Shown: positions 45,059-64,000 of the stretch, in pieces | Position numbering within the stretch: the first letter of the stretch is position 1 | Layout: every line of letters begins with the position of its first letter | Assembly: GCF_030867145.1 (NCBI RefSeq) | Contig: NC_134442.1 | Span: 1,441,001-1,505,000, forward strand | Length of the DNA stretch: 64,000 bases | DNA from: Opisthocomus hoazin | Lineage: Eukaryota > Chordata > Aves > Opisthocomiformes > Opisthocomidae | Direction: 5' to 3' | Notes under the pieces: generated by a model | What the model saw: the letters and a program-made list of their open reading frames with translations, nothing else | The model's database searches: none | What the model was told of the DNA's origin: nothing | Translations under genes and position numbers: made by a program

Positions 45059-46041
45059 TTAAGGGGGAATGGTGTGAGAGGTGGCCAGACTTCAGCAATA
45101 TCTGAAGGAAGAGCCGGGGTCATTCTGGGAAGAGGACTCTGGCAGGGACAGCTGTAGCCAGGAAACCACTGCAGTAATGCCACGCAAGGCCAAGATGACC
45201 TAGCTAACAGCCCCTGAAAGACCCAATCTGTTCCCAGATGTGACAGACCTGGGAGCAAGGGGGACTAGTAGGCGGGGCTAGGTCCCTTGATTGGGAGGAG
45301 ACAAGGGCAGAGAAAGTGAGGAGCCAAGGAAGTCGAGGGGGATGAATAAGTGTGGAAAATGGAGAGAAGGGGGGCTCAAGAAGCTCGTCCTTGAGCATAA
45401 GCAAAGTGCCGGTTGCTTAGCTTGTTTGGCTGAACCCTGTCCCTACTCCCCACAGCCTGTCCGACCTTCTTCTTGAGAGCCATTCCACATCCTTTTCTGT
45501 GTGGCCCCGCTCTGTACCTGCTAGAGGGGTGGGTCTAGCGGCCTGGCTGCTGGCGATGGCAGAAGGGAACACAGGTCATAGGGACCCCGCAGTTGGAAAG
45601 ACCGAGTGTCTCGGGCCAGCTCCTGGTGGGAGCGCTGTGTGCGTGCGCAGTGCACTAGCGAACCTGAAGCTGGCCTAGCTCTCGAGCAAGAGGACAGAGA
45701 CCTTTTCAGTCCCGTGGGTGGCATGTGGCTGCAGCCTACCTGACTGATCAGCCCCAGCATTCACAGACCTTACAAGAGGACCAGGCCTGCCAACCACCGG
45801 CCACATCTCCACCTGCTGGAGTCAGGAAGGACTTGGAGGTGCTTGACCACGCATACCCCGAGCTGCTTCCCACCTAGGCACGTCCCCTCTGCACTACCTG
45901 TTTGGGGGCTGTGGTGATTAGGGACAGGGCTCAGCCAAACAAGCAAAGCTGTCTCTGCCAGAGTGCTCTCCCCAGAATGACCCCAGCTCTTCCTTCACAT
46001 ATTGCTGAAGTGTGCCCACCTCTCACACCATTCCGTCTTAA
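45059..46041. repeat. Inverted-repeat structure, spacer 9
   Basis: Outer arms 45059-45153 and 45947-46041. Left arm has A in TCTGGGAAGAG near 45130, shared only with spacer 10. Confidence 0.65.
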
Positions 46042-46973
46042 CCACCTGCAAAAATCTGCTGCTGGCATCACAGAGTATCCACAGAAGACAAGTGACGTTC
46101 TCCAAGGCCACCTTCTGCCTGCTCTAAGCAGATATCGGGCACCACCTTCAGGTCAATTTTTGAAAACCAAAGCAGCGTGGAGTGCGGTTTGTTTGGGGAC
46201 GTCTTCTAGTGCCTATGAAGCCATGCTGCTTCCAATTGCACGTCTGTGGCCACGCATAGCAGGCAGTGCGACTGCCCGCACCAGTGTTGGCCCAGAAGAG
46301 CAATGTAGCTGGTAGACAGCAAGGACACGGAGCCTGTCAGAGGGCGTTGCGGTGGCAGACAGAGCCAGCGTGGAGCGTGCTCCATCTGTGTTTCGCTGTG
46401 CTTTGTGCAGGACAGGATGGCAGTGCTTGGCTATACTTGGTTGATTTGGCTTGCACATCCCTGCTTGCCTGCCGCGGCTGTAAGCAGATTGGCTCTTCAG
46501 CCCCCAACCAGGTGCCTACTGCCTGTAGTAGTTCCGTTCTGCGGTGTCAGTTTCTTTGGGAAGGACCTGGTGGCAAGCGGCTGCGCAGAGCGGGGTGGCA
46601 GTGAACTTCCCAAAGAGGCTATGGTGCCACACTTGTTTTTCCCGGCTAGCTGTTAGCAGGCAGCACTGGGAGGCAGGCGCTGCTGCCTGCCACGAGGTCT
46701 GCAGAGCCTCGTCCCGCAAGCAGAGCATTCAGCGGGGGTCTGCTGGGGGTGTCCGAGCCCAGCTTCTGCCTCCCCTCCTGCTCGGAACCCTCCATGTTGC
46801 CCGCCCCCCCCTAGAATCCACCGTGCCCAGCACCCGGAACCAGCCACTCTGTGACATCAGCCACGGGGCCAAGGGTTCCCTGGGCAGCGGGACTGCTGCA
46901 GGCACTATGTCGGCTGCTGCACTGCTGGCCACCAGCTCTCGCTTCTTGCAGCTGCCACGTGCCGCTGGCAGCC
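46042..46973 (+). promoter_or_regulatory. 5' flank of gene 10 (variant promoter haplotype)
   Basis: 932 bp with the T, C, T, A combination also found before genes 5 and 6 and nowhere else. No gene seen. Confidence 0.45.
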
Positions 46974-49456
<2,483 letters not shown>

Positions 49457-49617
49457 GGAGCAGGATCAACAGGAACCAGCGCAGGCTGCACTGGACCATG
49501 ATCATTTCCTTCTGGGGCAATGCCTGCTGCTCCAAAGGCAGCCTCAGCATCAAAGGCCTGCTCTGTGCTGCCCGCTCTCCTCCCTGTGGAGGATGAAGCA
49601 TTAAAGGACTGGGGACA

Positions 49618-49988
49618 TGTGAGCAATCCAGCATTTCTCTAGAAGGCCATGAAGCCTTAGCCTAAGGCCGCAGAGCCTTAGCATAAGGCCGCAAGAGCAT
49701 CCAGAGGACAAACTGCGGTTGGAATGAGGAAGTAAGAATGCAGAGACAAACAACTCCCAGATGCCGAAGAGGAACTTGCCGCCTGCAAGAAGGCCACGAG
49801 CACTGCGCGTGAGCTAGTGACGCACACCAATCATAATCGAGTTACTATGTGAGTTAAATTGATTATCACCAATGGGGAATCGCCGCGTATGTAGTGGGGA
49901 ATATAAAAGTGAGCTATCTGAGGCTAATAAACGGCTTGTACGTGATCACATTGATCATCGTGTCGAGTCCGGTTCTTCCTCCGCAACA
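49618..49988 (+). mobile_element. Solo LTR, spacer 10
   Basis: 371-bp copy of the same LTR, gene orientation, looking whole, 162 bp after the gene 10 stop. Confidence 0.72.
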
Positions 49989-50391
49989 CTTCCCAGTGCA
50001 CACAAATGCTGAAGCTGACTTAGTTCTTGGAATAAAGTTGCCAGGTTTCACAGTTAACCGTGCCTGAGTCCAATTCACTCTCGTGCGCAAGGCAAGGATT
50101 TCCACGCCCGGCAAAATGGGGCTGCAGGCAGTCAAGGAGGGCACAAAGGGCAAGAGTCGCTCAGCAGGGCTGACACCATGGCTGGTCAGACAGGAGCGTG
50201 CTCAGAGCCACCATGGCATGAAGAAGACTGGCACATTGAGGCTAGCAAGAGGATGCAAAATAATGATGCGACCTGCAGACAACTCTGGGGATGATGATTA
50301 GGACCTGGTTGAAGCCTTTGCTAAATGGAAAGATGAAAGAAAGCTGGCAGGAGTTACAGTGCCATGAGGAAGAGCCAGATGTCACCAGAAG

Positions 50392-51374
50392 TTAAGGGGG
50401 AATGGTGTGAGAGGTGGCCAGACTTCAGCAATATCTGAAGGAAGAGCCGGGGTCATTCTGGGAAGAGGACTCTGGCAGGGACAGCTGTAGCCAGGAAACC
50501 ACTGCAGTAATGCCACGCAAGGCCAAGATGACCTAGCTAACAGCCCCTGAAAGACCCAATCTGTTCCCAGATGTGACAGACCTGGGAGCAAGGGGGACTA
50601 GTAGGCGGGGCTAGGTCCCTTGATTGGGAGGAGACAAGGGCAGAGAAAGTGAGGAGCCAAGGAAGTCGAGGGGGATGAATAAGTGTGGAAAATGGAGAGA
50701 AGGGGGGCTCAAGAAGCTCGTCCTTGAGCATAAGCAAAGTGCCGGTTGCTTAGCTTGTTTGGCTGAACCCTGTCCCTACTCCCCACAGCCTGTCCGACCT
50801 TCTTCTTGAGAGCCATTCCACATCCTTTTCTGTGTGGCCCCGCTCTGTACCTGCTAGAGGGGTGGGTCTAGCGGCCTGGCTGCTGGCGATGGCAGAAGGG
50901 AACACAGGTCATAGGGACCCCGCAGTTGGAAAGACCGAGTGTCTCGGGCCAGCTCCTGGTGGGAGCGCTGTGTGCGTGCGCAGTGCACTAGCGAACCTGA
51001 AGCTGGCCTAGCTCTCGAGCAAGAGGACAGAGACCTTTTCAGTCCCGTGGGTGGCATGTGGCTGCAGCCTACCTGACTGATCAGCCCCAGCATTCACAGA
51101 CCTTACAAGAGGACCAGGCCTGCCAACCACCGGCCACATCTCCACCTGCTGGAGTCAGGAAGGACTTGGAGGTGCTTGACCACGCATACCCCGAGCTGCT
51201 TCCCACCTAGGCACGTCCCCTCTGCACTACCTGTTTGGGGGCTGTGGTGATTAGGGACAGGGCTCAGCCAAACAAGCAAAGCTGTCTCTGCCAGAGTGCT
51301 CTCCCCAGAATGACCCCAGCTCTTCCTTCACATATTGCTGAAGTGTGCCCACCTCTCACACCATTCCGTCTTAA
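50392..51374. repeat. Inverted-repeat structure, spacer 10
   Basis: Outer arms 50392-50486 and 51280-51374. Shares the TCTGGGAAGAG base with spacer 9. Confidence 0.65.
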
Positions 51375-52306
51375 CCACCTGCAAAAATCTGCTGCTGGCA
51401 TCACAGAGTATCCACAGAAGACAAGTGACGTTCTCCAAGGCCACCTTCTGCCTGCTCTAAGCAGATATCGGGCACCACCTTCAGGTCAATTTTTGAAAAC
51501 CAAAGCAGCGTGGAGTGCGGTTTGTTTGGGGACGTCTTCTAGTGCCTATGAAGCCATGCTGCTTCCAATTGCACGTCTGTGGCCACGCATAGCAGGCAGT
51601 GCGACTGCCCGCACCAGTGTTGGCCCAGAAGAGCAATGTAGCTGGTAGACAGCAAGGACACGGAGCCTGTCAGAGGGCGTTGCGGTGGCAGACAGAGCCA
51701 GCGTGGAGCGTGCTCCATCTGTGTTTCGCTGTGCTTTGTGCAGGACAGGATGGCAGTGCTTGGCTATACTTGGTTGATTTGGCTTGCACATCCCTGCTTG
51801 CCTGCCGCGGCTGTAAGCAGATTGGCTCTTCAGCCCCCAACCAGGTGCCTACTGCCTGTAGTAGTTCCGTTCTGCGGTGTCAGTTTCTTTGGGAAGGACC
51901 TGGTGGCAAGCGGCTGCGCAGAGCGGGGTGGCAGTGAACTTCCCAAAGAGGCTATGGTGCCACACTTGGTTTTCCCGGCTAGCTGTTAGCAGGCAGCACT
52001 GGGAGGCAGGCGCTGCTGCCTGCCACGAGGTCTGCAGAGCCTCGTCCCGCAAGCAGAGCATTCAGCGGGGGTCTGCTGGGGGTGTCCGAGCCCAGCTTCT
52101 GCCTCCCCTCCTGCTCGGAACCCTCCATGTTGCCCGCCCCCCCCTAGAATCCACCGTGCCCAGCACCCGGAACCAGCCACTCTGTGACATCAGCCACGGG
52201 GCCAAGGGTTCCCTGGGCAGCGGGACTGCTGCAGGCACTACGTCGGCTGCTGCACTGCTGGCCACCAGCTCTCGCTTCTTGCAGCTGCCACGTGCCGCTG
52301 GCAGCC
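51375..52306 (+). promoter_or_regulatory. 5' flank of gene 11
   Basis: 932 bp, common right-block type (G, C, C, A). CRE-like octamer present. No gene seen. Confidence 0.45.
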
Positions 52307-54788
<2,482 letters not shown>

Positions 54789-54949
54789 GGAGCAGGATCA
54801 ACAGGAACCAGCGCAGGCTGCACTGGACCATGATCATTTCCTTCTGGGGCAATGCCTGCTGCTCCAAAGGCAGCCTCAGCATCAAAGGCCTGCTCTGTGC
54901 TGCCCGCTCTCCTCCCTGTGGAGGATGAAGCATTAAAGGACTGGGGACA

Positions 54950-55320
54950 TGTGAGCAATCCAGCATTTCTCTAGAAGGCCATGAAGCCTTAGCCTAAGGC
55001 CGCAGAGCCTTAGCATAAGGCCGCAAGAGCATCCAGAGGACAAACTGCGGTTGGAATGAGGAAGTAAGAATGCAGAGACAAACAACTCCCAGATGCCGAA
55101 GAGGAACTTGCCGCCTGCAAGAAGGCCACGAGCACTGCGCGTGAGCTAGTGACGCACACCAATCATAATCGAGTTACTATGTGAGTTAAATTGATTATCA
55201 CCAATGGGGAATCGCCGCGTATGTAGTGGGGAATATAAAAGTGAGCTATCTGAGGCTAATAAACGGCTTGTACGTGATCACATTGATCATCGTGTCGAGT
55301 CCGGTTCTTCCTCCGCAACA
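54950..55320 (+). mobile_element. Solo LTR, spacer 11
   Basis: 371-bp copy of the same LTR, gene orientation, looking whole, 162 bp after the gene 11 stop. Confidence 0.72.
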
Positions 55321-55723
55321 CTTCCCAGTGCACACAAATGCTGAAGCTGACTTAGTTCTTGGAATAAAGTTGCCAGGTTTCACAGTTAACCGTGCCTGAG
55401 TCCAATTCACTCTCGTGCGCAAGGCAAGGATTTCCACGCCCGGCAAAATGGGGCTGCAGGCAGTCAAGGAGGGCACAAAGGGCAAGAGTCGCTCAGCAGG
55501 GCTGACACCATGGCTGGTCAGACAGGAGCGTGCTCAGAGCCACCATGGCATGAAGAAGACTGGCACATTGAGGCTAGCAAGAGGATGCAAAATAATGATG
55601 CGACCTGCAGACAACTCTGGGGATGATGATTAGGACCTGGTTGAAGCCTTTGCTAAATGGAAAGATGAAAGAAAGCTGGCAGGAGTTACAGTGCCATGAG
55701 GAAGAGCCAGATGTCACCAGAAG

Positions 55724-56706
55724 TTAAGGGGGAATGGTGTGAGAGGTGGCCAGACTTCAGCAATATCTGAAGGAAGAGCCGGGGTCATTCTGGGGAGAGG
55801 ACTCTGGCAGGGACAGCTGTAGCCAGGAAACCACTGCAGTAATGCCACGCAAGGCCAAGATGACCTAGCTAACAGCCCCTGAAAGACCCAATCTGTTCCC
55901 AGATGTGACAGACCTGGGAGCAAGGGGGACTAGTAGGCGGGGCTAGGTCCCTTGATTGGGAGGAGACAAGGGCAGAGAAAGTGAGGAGCCAAGGAAGTCG
56001 AGGGGGATGAATAAGTGTGGAAAATGGAGAGAAGGGGGGCTCAAGAAGCTCGTCCTTGAGCATAAGCAAAGTGCCGGTTGCTTAGCTTGTTTGGCTGAAC
56101 CCTGTCCCTACTCCCCACAGCCTGTCCGACCTTCTTCTTGAGAGCCATTCCACATCCTTTTCTGTGTGGCCCCGCTCTGTACCTGCTAGAGGGGTGGGTC
56201 TAGCGGCCTGGCTGCTGGCGATGGCAGAAGGGAACACAGGTCATAGGGACCCCGCAGTTGGAAAGACCGAGTGTCTCGGGCCAGCTCCTGGTGGGAGCGC
56301 TGTGTGCGTGCGCAGTGCACTAGCGAACCTGAAGCTGGCCTAGCTCTCGAGCAAGAGGACAGAGACCTTTTCAGTCCCGTGGGTGGCATGTGGCTGCAGC
56401 CTACCTGACTGATCAGCCCCAGCATTCACAGACCTTACAAGAGGACCAGGCCTGCCAACCACCGGCCACATCTCCACCTGCTGGAGTCAGGAAGGACTTG
56501 GAGGTGCTTGACCACGCATACCCCGAGCTGCTTCCCACCTAGGCACGTCCCCTCTGCACTACCTGTTTGGGGGCTGTGGTGATTAGGGACAGGGCTCAGC
56601 CAAACAAGCAAAGCTGTCTCTGCCAGAGTGCTCTCCCCAGAATGACCCCAGCTCTTCCTTCACATATTGCTGAAGTGTGCCCACCTCTCACACCATTCCC
56701 TCTTAA
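55724..56706. repeat. Inverted-repeat structure, spacer 11
   Basis: Outer arms 55724-55818 and 56612-56706. Right arm has the ATTCCCTCTTAA form also seen in spacers 3 and 12. Confidence 0.65.
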
Positions 56707-57638
56707 CCACCTGCAAAAATCTGCTGCTGGCATCACAGAGTATCCACAGAAGACAAGTGACGTTCTCCAAGGCCACCTTCTGCCTGCTCTAAGCAGATAT
56801 CGGGCACCACCTTCAGGTCAATTTTTGAAAACCAAAGCAGCGTGGAGTGCGGTTTGTTTGGGGACGTCTTCTAGTGCCTATGAAGCCATGCTGCTTCCAA
56901 TTGCACGTCTGTGGCCACGCATAGCAGGCAGTGCGACTGCCCGCACCAGTGTTGGCCCAGAAGAGCAATGTAGCTGGTAGACAGCAAGGACACGGAGCCT
57001 GTCAGAGGGCGTTGCGGTGGCAGACAGAGCCAGCGTGGAGCGTGCTCCATCTGTGTTTCGCTGTGCTTTGTGCAGGACAGGATGGCAGTGCTTGGCTATA
57101 CTTGGTTGATTTGGCTTGCACATCCCTGCTTGCCTGCCGCGGCTGTAAGCAGATTGGCTCTTCAGCCCCCAACCAGGTGCCTACTGCCTGTAGTAGTTCC
57201 GTTCTGCGGTGTCAGTTTCTTTGGGAAGGACCTGGTGGCAAGCGGCTGCGCAGAGCGGGGTGGCAGTGAACTTCCCAAAGAGGCTATGGTGCCACACTTG
57301 GTTTTCCCGGCTAGCTGTTAGCAGGCAGCACTGGGAGGCAGGCGCTGCTGCCTGCCACGAGGTCTGCAGAGCCTCGTCCCGCAAGCAGAGCATTCAGCGG
57401 GGGTCTGCTGGGGGTGTCCGAGCCCAGCTTCTGCCTCCCCTCCTGCTCGGAACCCTCCATGTTGCCCGCCCCCCCCTAGAATCCACCGTGCCCAGCACCC
57501 GGAACCAGCCACTCTGTGACATCAGCCACGGGGCCAAGGGTTCCCTGGGCAGCGGGACTGCTGCAGGCACTACGTCGGCTGCTGCCCTGCTGGCCACCAG
57601 CTCTCGCTTCTTGCAGCTGCCACGTGCCGCTGGCAGCC
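56707..57638 (+). promoter_or_regulatory. 5' flank of gene 12
   Basis: 932 bp. C in GTGTCCGAG (right type) but C in GCTGCCCTG (left type), so the two block markers are mixed here. No gene seen. Confidence 0.45.
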
Positions 57639-60120
<2,482 letters not shown>

Positions 60121-60281
60121 GGAGCAGGATCAACAGGAACCAGCGCAGGCTGCACTGGACCATGATCATTTCCTTCTGGGGCAATGCCTGCTGCTCCAAA
60201 GGCAGCCTCAGCATCAAAGGCCTGCTCTGTGCTGCCCGCTCTCCTCCCTGTGGAGGATGAAGCATTAAAGGACTGGGGACA

Positions 60282-60652
60282 TGTGAGCAATCCAGCATTT
60301 CTCTAGAAGGCCATGAAGCCTTAGCCTAAGGCCGCAGAGCCTTAGCATAAGGCCGCAAGAGCATCCAGAGGACAAACTGCGGTTGGAATGAGGAAGTAAG
60401 AATGCAGAGACAAACAACTCCCAGATGCCGAAGAGGAACTTGCCGCCTGCAAGAAGGCCACGAGCACTGCGCGTGAGCTAGTGACGCACACCAATCATAA
60501 TCGAGTTACTATGTGAGTTAAATTGATTATCACCAATGGGGAATCGCCGCGTATGTAGTGGGGAATATAAAAGTGAGCTATCTGAGGCTAATAAACGGCT
60601 TGTACGTGATCACATTGATCATCGTGTCGAGTCCGGTTCTTCCTCCGCAACA
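60282..60652 (+). mobile_element. Solo LTR, spacer 12
   Basis: 371-bp copy of the same LTR, gene orientation, looking whole, 162 bp after the gene 12 stop. Last LTR in the window. Confidence 0.72.
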
Positions 60653-61055
60653 CTTCCCAGTGCACACAAATGCTGAAGCTGACTTAGTTCTTGGAATAAA
60701 GTTGCCAGGTTTCACAGTTAACCGTGCCTGAGTCCAATTCACTCTCGTGCGCAAGGCAAGGATTTCCACGCCCGGCAAAATGGGGCTGCAGGCAGTCAAG
60801 GAGGGCACAAAGGGCAAGAGTCGCTCAGCAGGGCTGACACCATGGCTGGTCAGACAGGAGCGTGCTCAGAGCCACCATGGCATGAAGAAGACTGGCACAT
60901 TGAGGCTAGCAAGAGGATGCAAAATAATGATGCGACCTGCAGACAACTCTGGGGATGATGATTAGGACCTGGTTGAAGCCTTTGCTAAATGGAAAGATGA
61001 AAGAAAGCTGGCAGGAGTTACAGTGCCATGAGGAAGAGCCAGATGTCACCAGAAG

Positions 61056-62038
61056 TTAAGGGGGAATGGTGTGAGAGGTGGCCAGACTTCAGCAATATCT
61101 GAAGGAAGAGCCGGGGTCATTCTGGGGAGAGGACTCTGGCAGGGACAGCTGTAGCCAGGAAACCACTGCAGTAATGCCACGCAAGGCCAAGATGACCTAG
61201 CTAACAGCCCCTGAAAGACCCAATCTGTTCCCAGATGTGACAGACCTGGGAGCAAGGGGGACTAGTAGGCGGGGCTAGGTCCCTTGATTGGGAGGAGACA
61301 AGGGCAGAGAAAGTGAGGAGCCAAGGAAGTCGAGGGGGATGAATAAGTGTGGAAAATGGAGAGAAGGGGGGCTCAAGAAGCTCGTCCTTGAGCATAAGCA
61401 AAGTGCCGGTTGCTTAGCTTGTTTGGCTGAACCCTGTCCCTACTCCCCACAGCCTGTCCGACCTTCTTCTTGAGAGCCATTCCACATCCTTTTCTGTGTG
61501 GCCCCGCTCTGTACCTGCTAGAGGGGTGGGTCTAGCGGCCTGGCTGCTGGCGATGGCAGAAGGGAACACAGGTCATAGGGACCCCGCAGTTGGAAAGACC
61601 GAGTGTCTCGGGCCAGCTCCTGGTGGGAGCGCTGTGTGCGTGCGCAGTGCACTAGCGAACCTGAAGCTGGCCTAGCTCTCGAGCAAGAGGACAGAGACCT
61701 TTTCAGTCCCGTGGGTGGCATGTGGCTGCAGCCTACCTGACTGATCAGCCCCAGCATTCACAGACCTTACAAGAGGACCAGGCCTGCCAACCACCGGCCA
61801 CATCTCCACCTGCTGGAGTCAGGAAGGACTTGGAGGTGCTTGACCACGCATACCCCGAGCTGCTTCCCACCTAGGCACGTCCCCTCTGCACTACCTGTTT
61901 GGGGGCTGTGGTGATTAGGGACAGGGCTCAGCCAAACAAGCAAAGCTGTCTCTGCCAGAGTGCTCTCCCCAGAATGACCCCAGCTCTTCCTTCACATATT
62001 GCTGAAGTGTGCCCACCTCTCACACCATTCCCTCTTAA
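61056..62038. repeat. Inverted-repeat structure, spacer 12
   Basis: Outer arms 61056-61150 and 61944-62038. Right arm of the ATTCCCTCTTAA form. Confidence 0.65.
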
Positions 62039-62970
62039 CCACCTGCAAAAATCTGCTGCTGGCATCACAGAGTATCCACAGAAGACAAGTGACGTTCTCC
62101 AAGGCCACCTTCTGCCTGCTCTAAGCAGATATCGGGCACCACCTTCAGGTCAATTTTTGAAAACCAAAGCAGCGTGGAGTGCGGTTTGTTTGGGGACGTC
62201 TTCTAGTGCCTATGAAGCCATGCTGCTTCCAATTGCACGTCTGTGGCCACGCATAGCAGGCAGTGCGACTGCCCGCACCAGTGTTGGCCCAGAAGAGCAA
62301 TGTAGCTGGTAGACAGCAAGGACACGGAGCCTGTCAGAGGGCGTTGCGGTGGCAGACAGAGCCAGCGTGGAGCGTGCTCCATCTGTGTTTCGCTGTGCTT
62401 TGTGCAGGACAGGATGGCAGTGCTTGGCTATACTTGGTTGATTTGGCTTGCACATCCCTGCTTGCCTGCCGCGGCTGTAAGCAGATTGGCTCTTCAGCCC
62501 CCAACCAGGTGCCTACTGCCTGTAGTAGTTCCGTTCTGCGGTGTCAGTTTCTTTGGGAAGGACCTGGTGGCAAGCGGCTGCGCAGAGCGGGGTGGCAGTG
62601 AACTTCCCAAAGAGGCTATGGTGCCACACTTGGTTTTCCCGGCTAGCTGTTAGCAGGCAGCACTGGGAGGCAGGCGCTGCTGCCTGCCACGAGGTCTGCA
62701 GAGCCTCGTCCCGCAAGCAGAGCATTCAGCGGGGGTCTGCTGGGGGTGTCCGAGCCCAGCTTCTGCCTCCCCTCCTGCTCGGAACCCTCCATGTTGCCCG
62801 CCCCCCCCTAGAATCCACCGTGCCCAGCACCCGGAACCAGCCACTCTGTGACATCAGCCACGGGGCCAAGGGTTCCCTGGGCAGCGGGACTGCTGCAGGC
62901 ACTACGTCGGCTGCTGCACTGCTGGCCACCAGCTCTCGCTTCTTGCAGCTGCCACGTGCCGCTGGCAGCC
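62039..62970 (+). promoter_or_regulatory. 5' flank of gene 13
   Basis: 932 bp, common right-block type (G, C, C, A). CRE-like octamer present. No gene seen. Confidence 0.45.
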
Positions 62971-64000
62971 ATGAATTTTCTCCCCGTCCTGGTCCTGCTG
63001 GCCGTGTGCTGGCCGGCGTACGGCATGTGGGACAACTGTGGGTAAGTGGCCCGAGGCTCTGGGAGGGAGCTGGGGCAGCCCTTGTGGGCTTCACTGGCGG
63101 GTGCTCGCTTTTCCCCCTGGCCACACCAAAGCTTCCCAAACGCCATGTGGGAGCCTCAGTTCCTTGCCAGCAGCCAGGCCGCTGGCACAACTCGCCTACG
63201 GGGCTCAAGCACAAACAGGGGTAGATGGACGCATGCCCCACAGGGTTCCGCGGTCCTGCTGTCCATGCAGCGCCTGGTGGGGGGGAAGGGGGCTGACCTG
63301 CAGCCTCAACAGCAGCAAGCCACCGAGCAGGACATTCATCAGTTTCTGCTTACAGAGGGACCTGCGGGCACCGGCCCATGGATTCTTACTACGGCATGTC
63401 ACGCGTCGTGGGTGGCACCGATGCCCAGCTAGGGGCCTGGCCCTGGATCGTCAGCATCCAGAAGCCCATCATAGGAGGCATAGCGCATGTCTGCGGAGGG
63501 TCGCTCATCAGCCCACAGTGGGTGCTGACAGCAGCCCACTGCTTCATCACGCCCGGGTAAGGAGGACCAGGGAACAGCCCCACAGCACTAGCACGTGCCC
63601 GCTCCACAGCAGCACGTGCTAGCGCCATCCCGCTTCCTTGCAGCACGCCCAGTGCCTGGGCACTGCCAAGCCCAGCTGAGAGACTGCTCGCGAGAGGGCT
63701 GGGCTCACGCCACGGCTTCCTAGCAGCCTCCCGCCCGACACTCCTTGTGCCCAAGGCGTGCTAGGGCAGTCGCACCCTCCGTAGCGCTGCCTTCCTCTCT
63801 GCCCTGTGCAGCAGAAGGCAGGCAACTGCTGGGCTGCTTGCAGCACGTGGCTGCGCTCCCTCTGACCCCTCTCTCCACCTGCCTTGCAGGCACATCATCA
63901 TGTGGCACGTGGTGATCGGGGCCAGCCACTTGACTCAGCTGGGCCCTGAGACCCAAGTGCGCACTATTAAGCGGCTACTGGTTCACGAGCACTACAACAA
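62971..64000 (+). CDS. ACR: Acrosin-like serine protease, gene 13 (3' part outside window)
   Basis: Exon 1 62971-63041, exon 2 63356-63556, and the first part of exon 3 from 63890 to the window edge. Signal peptide, light chain with C23 and C27, activation site and His85 are present; Asp134, Ser231 and the tail lie off the right edge. Ile94 and Arg115, as in gene 12. The window ends only about 20 bases further along the unit than where it began, so it spans almost exactly twelve periods. Confidence 0.93.

Overview
The window is one tandem array and nothing else: about twelve periods of a 5.33-kb unit on the + strand (start-to-start distances 5,331 to 5,335 bp). Each unit carries one five-exon gene for an acrosin-like trypsin-fold serine protease. 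Eleven genes are complete. One is cut by the left edge (exon 3 onward) and one by the right edge (exon 1 into exon 3), so the array extends beyond both ends. I number the genes 1 to 13 and the spacer after gene n as spacer n.

The organism is a vertebrate, most likely a bird: spliced genes with GT-AG introns, an acrosin with the two-cysteine light chain, GC-rich short introns, and an LTR with a compact TATA/AATAAA arrangement like those of avian retroviral elements. Bird is an inference; the array could also come from another sauropsid.

The predicted protein is 349 residues: signal peptide (about 1-18), short light chain (19-40), activation site R40/V41, trypsin domain with His85, Asp134 and Ser231 and the S1-pocket Asp225, and a proline-rich tail ending in a hydrophobic, basic segment. 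All eleven complete copies keep the reading frame, triad and splice sites. I see only three amino-acid variants among copies: T94I, H115R and T269M.

Each spacer is exactly 2,850 bp from stop to next ATG, with no net indel in any of the twelve. In order it holds: the 3' UTR; a 371-bp solo LTR in the same orientation as the gene; a 403-bp stretch with a second AATAAA; a 983-bp inverted-repeat structure bounded by TTAA on both sides; and 932 bp of 5' flank of the next gene. All length differences in the period lie in introns 3 and 4.

Single-base variants show how the array evolved. Adjacent copies are often closest relatives (3/4, 5/6, 7/8, 9/10, 12/13). A sharp haplotype change inside gene 8 (37.3-38.3 kb) divides a left block from a right block. 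The promoter regions of genes 5 and 6 carry right-block variants inside the left block. This fits recent unequal exchange plus gene conversion. The most notable feature is the amplification itself: a sperm acrosomal protease gene present in at least 13 nearly identical, apparently functional copies, each with a co-amplified LTR in its 3' region.
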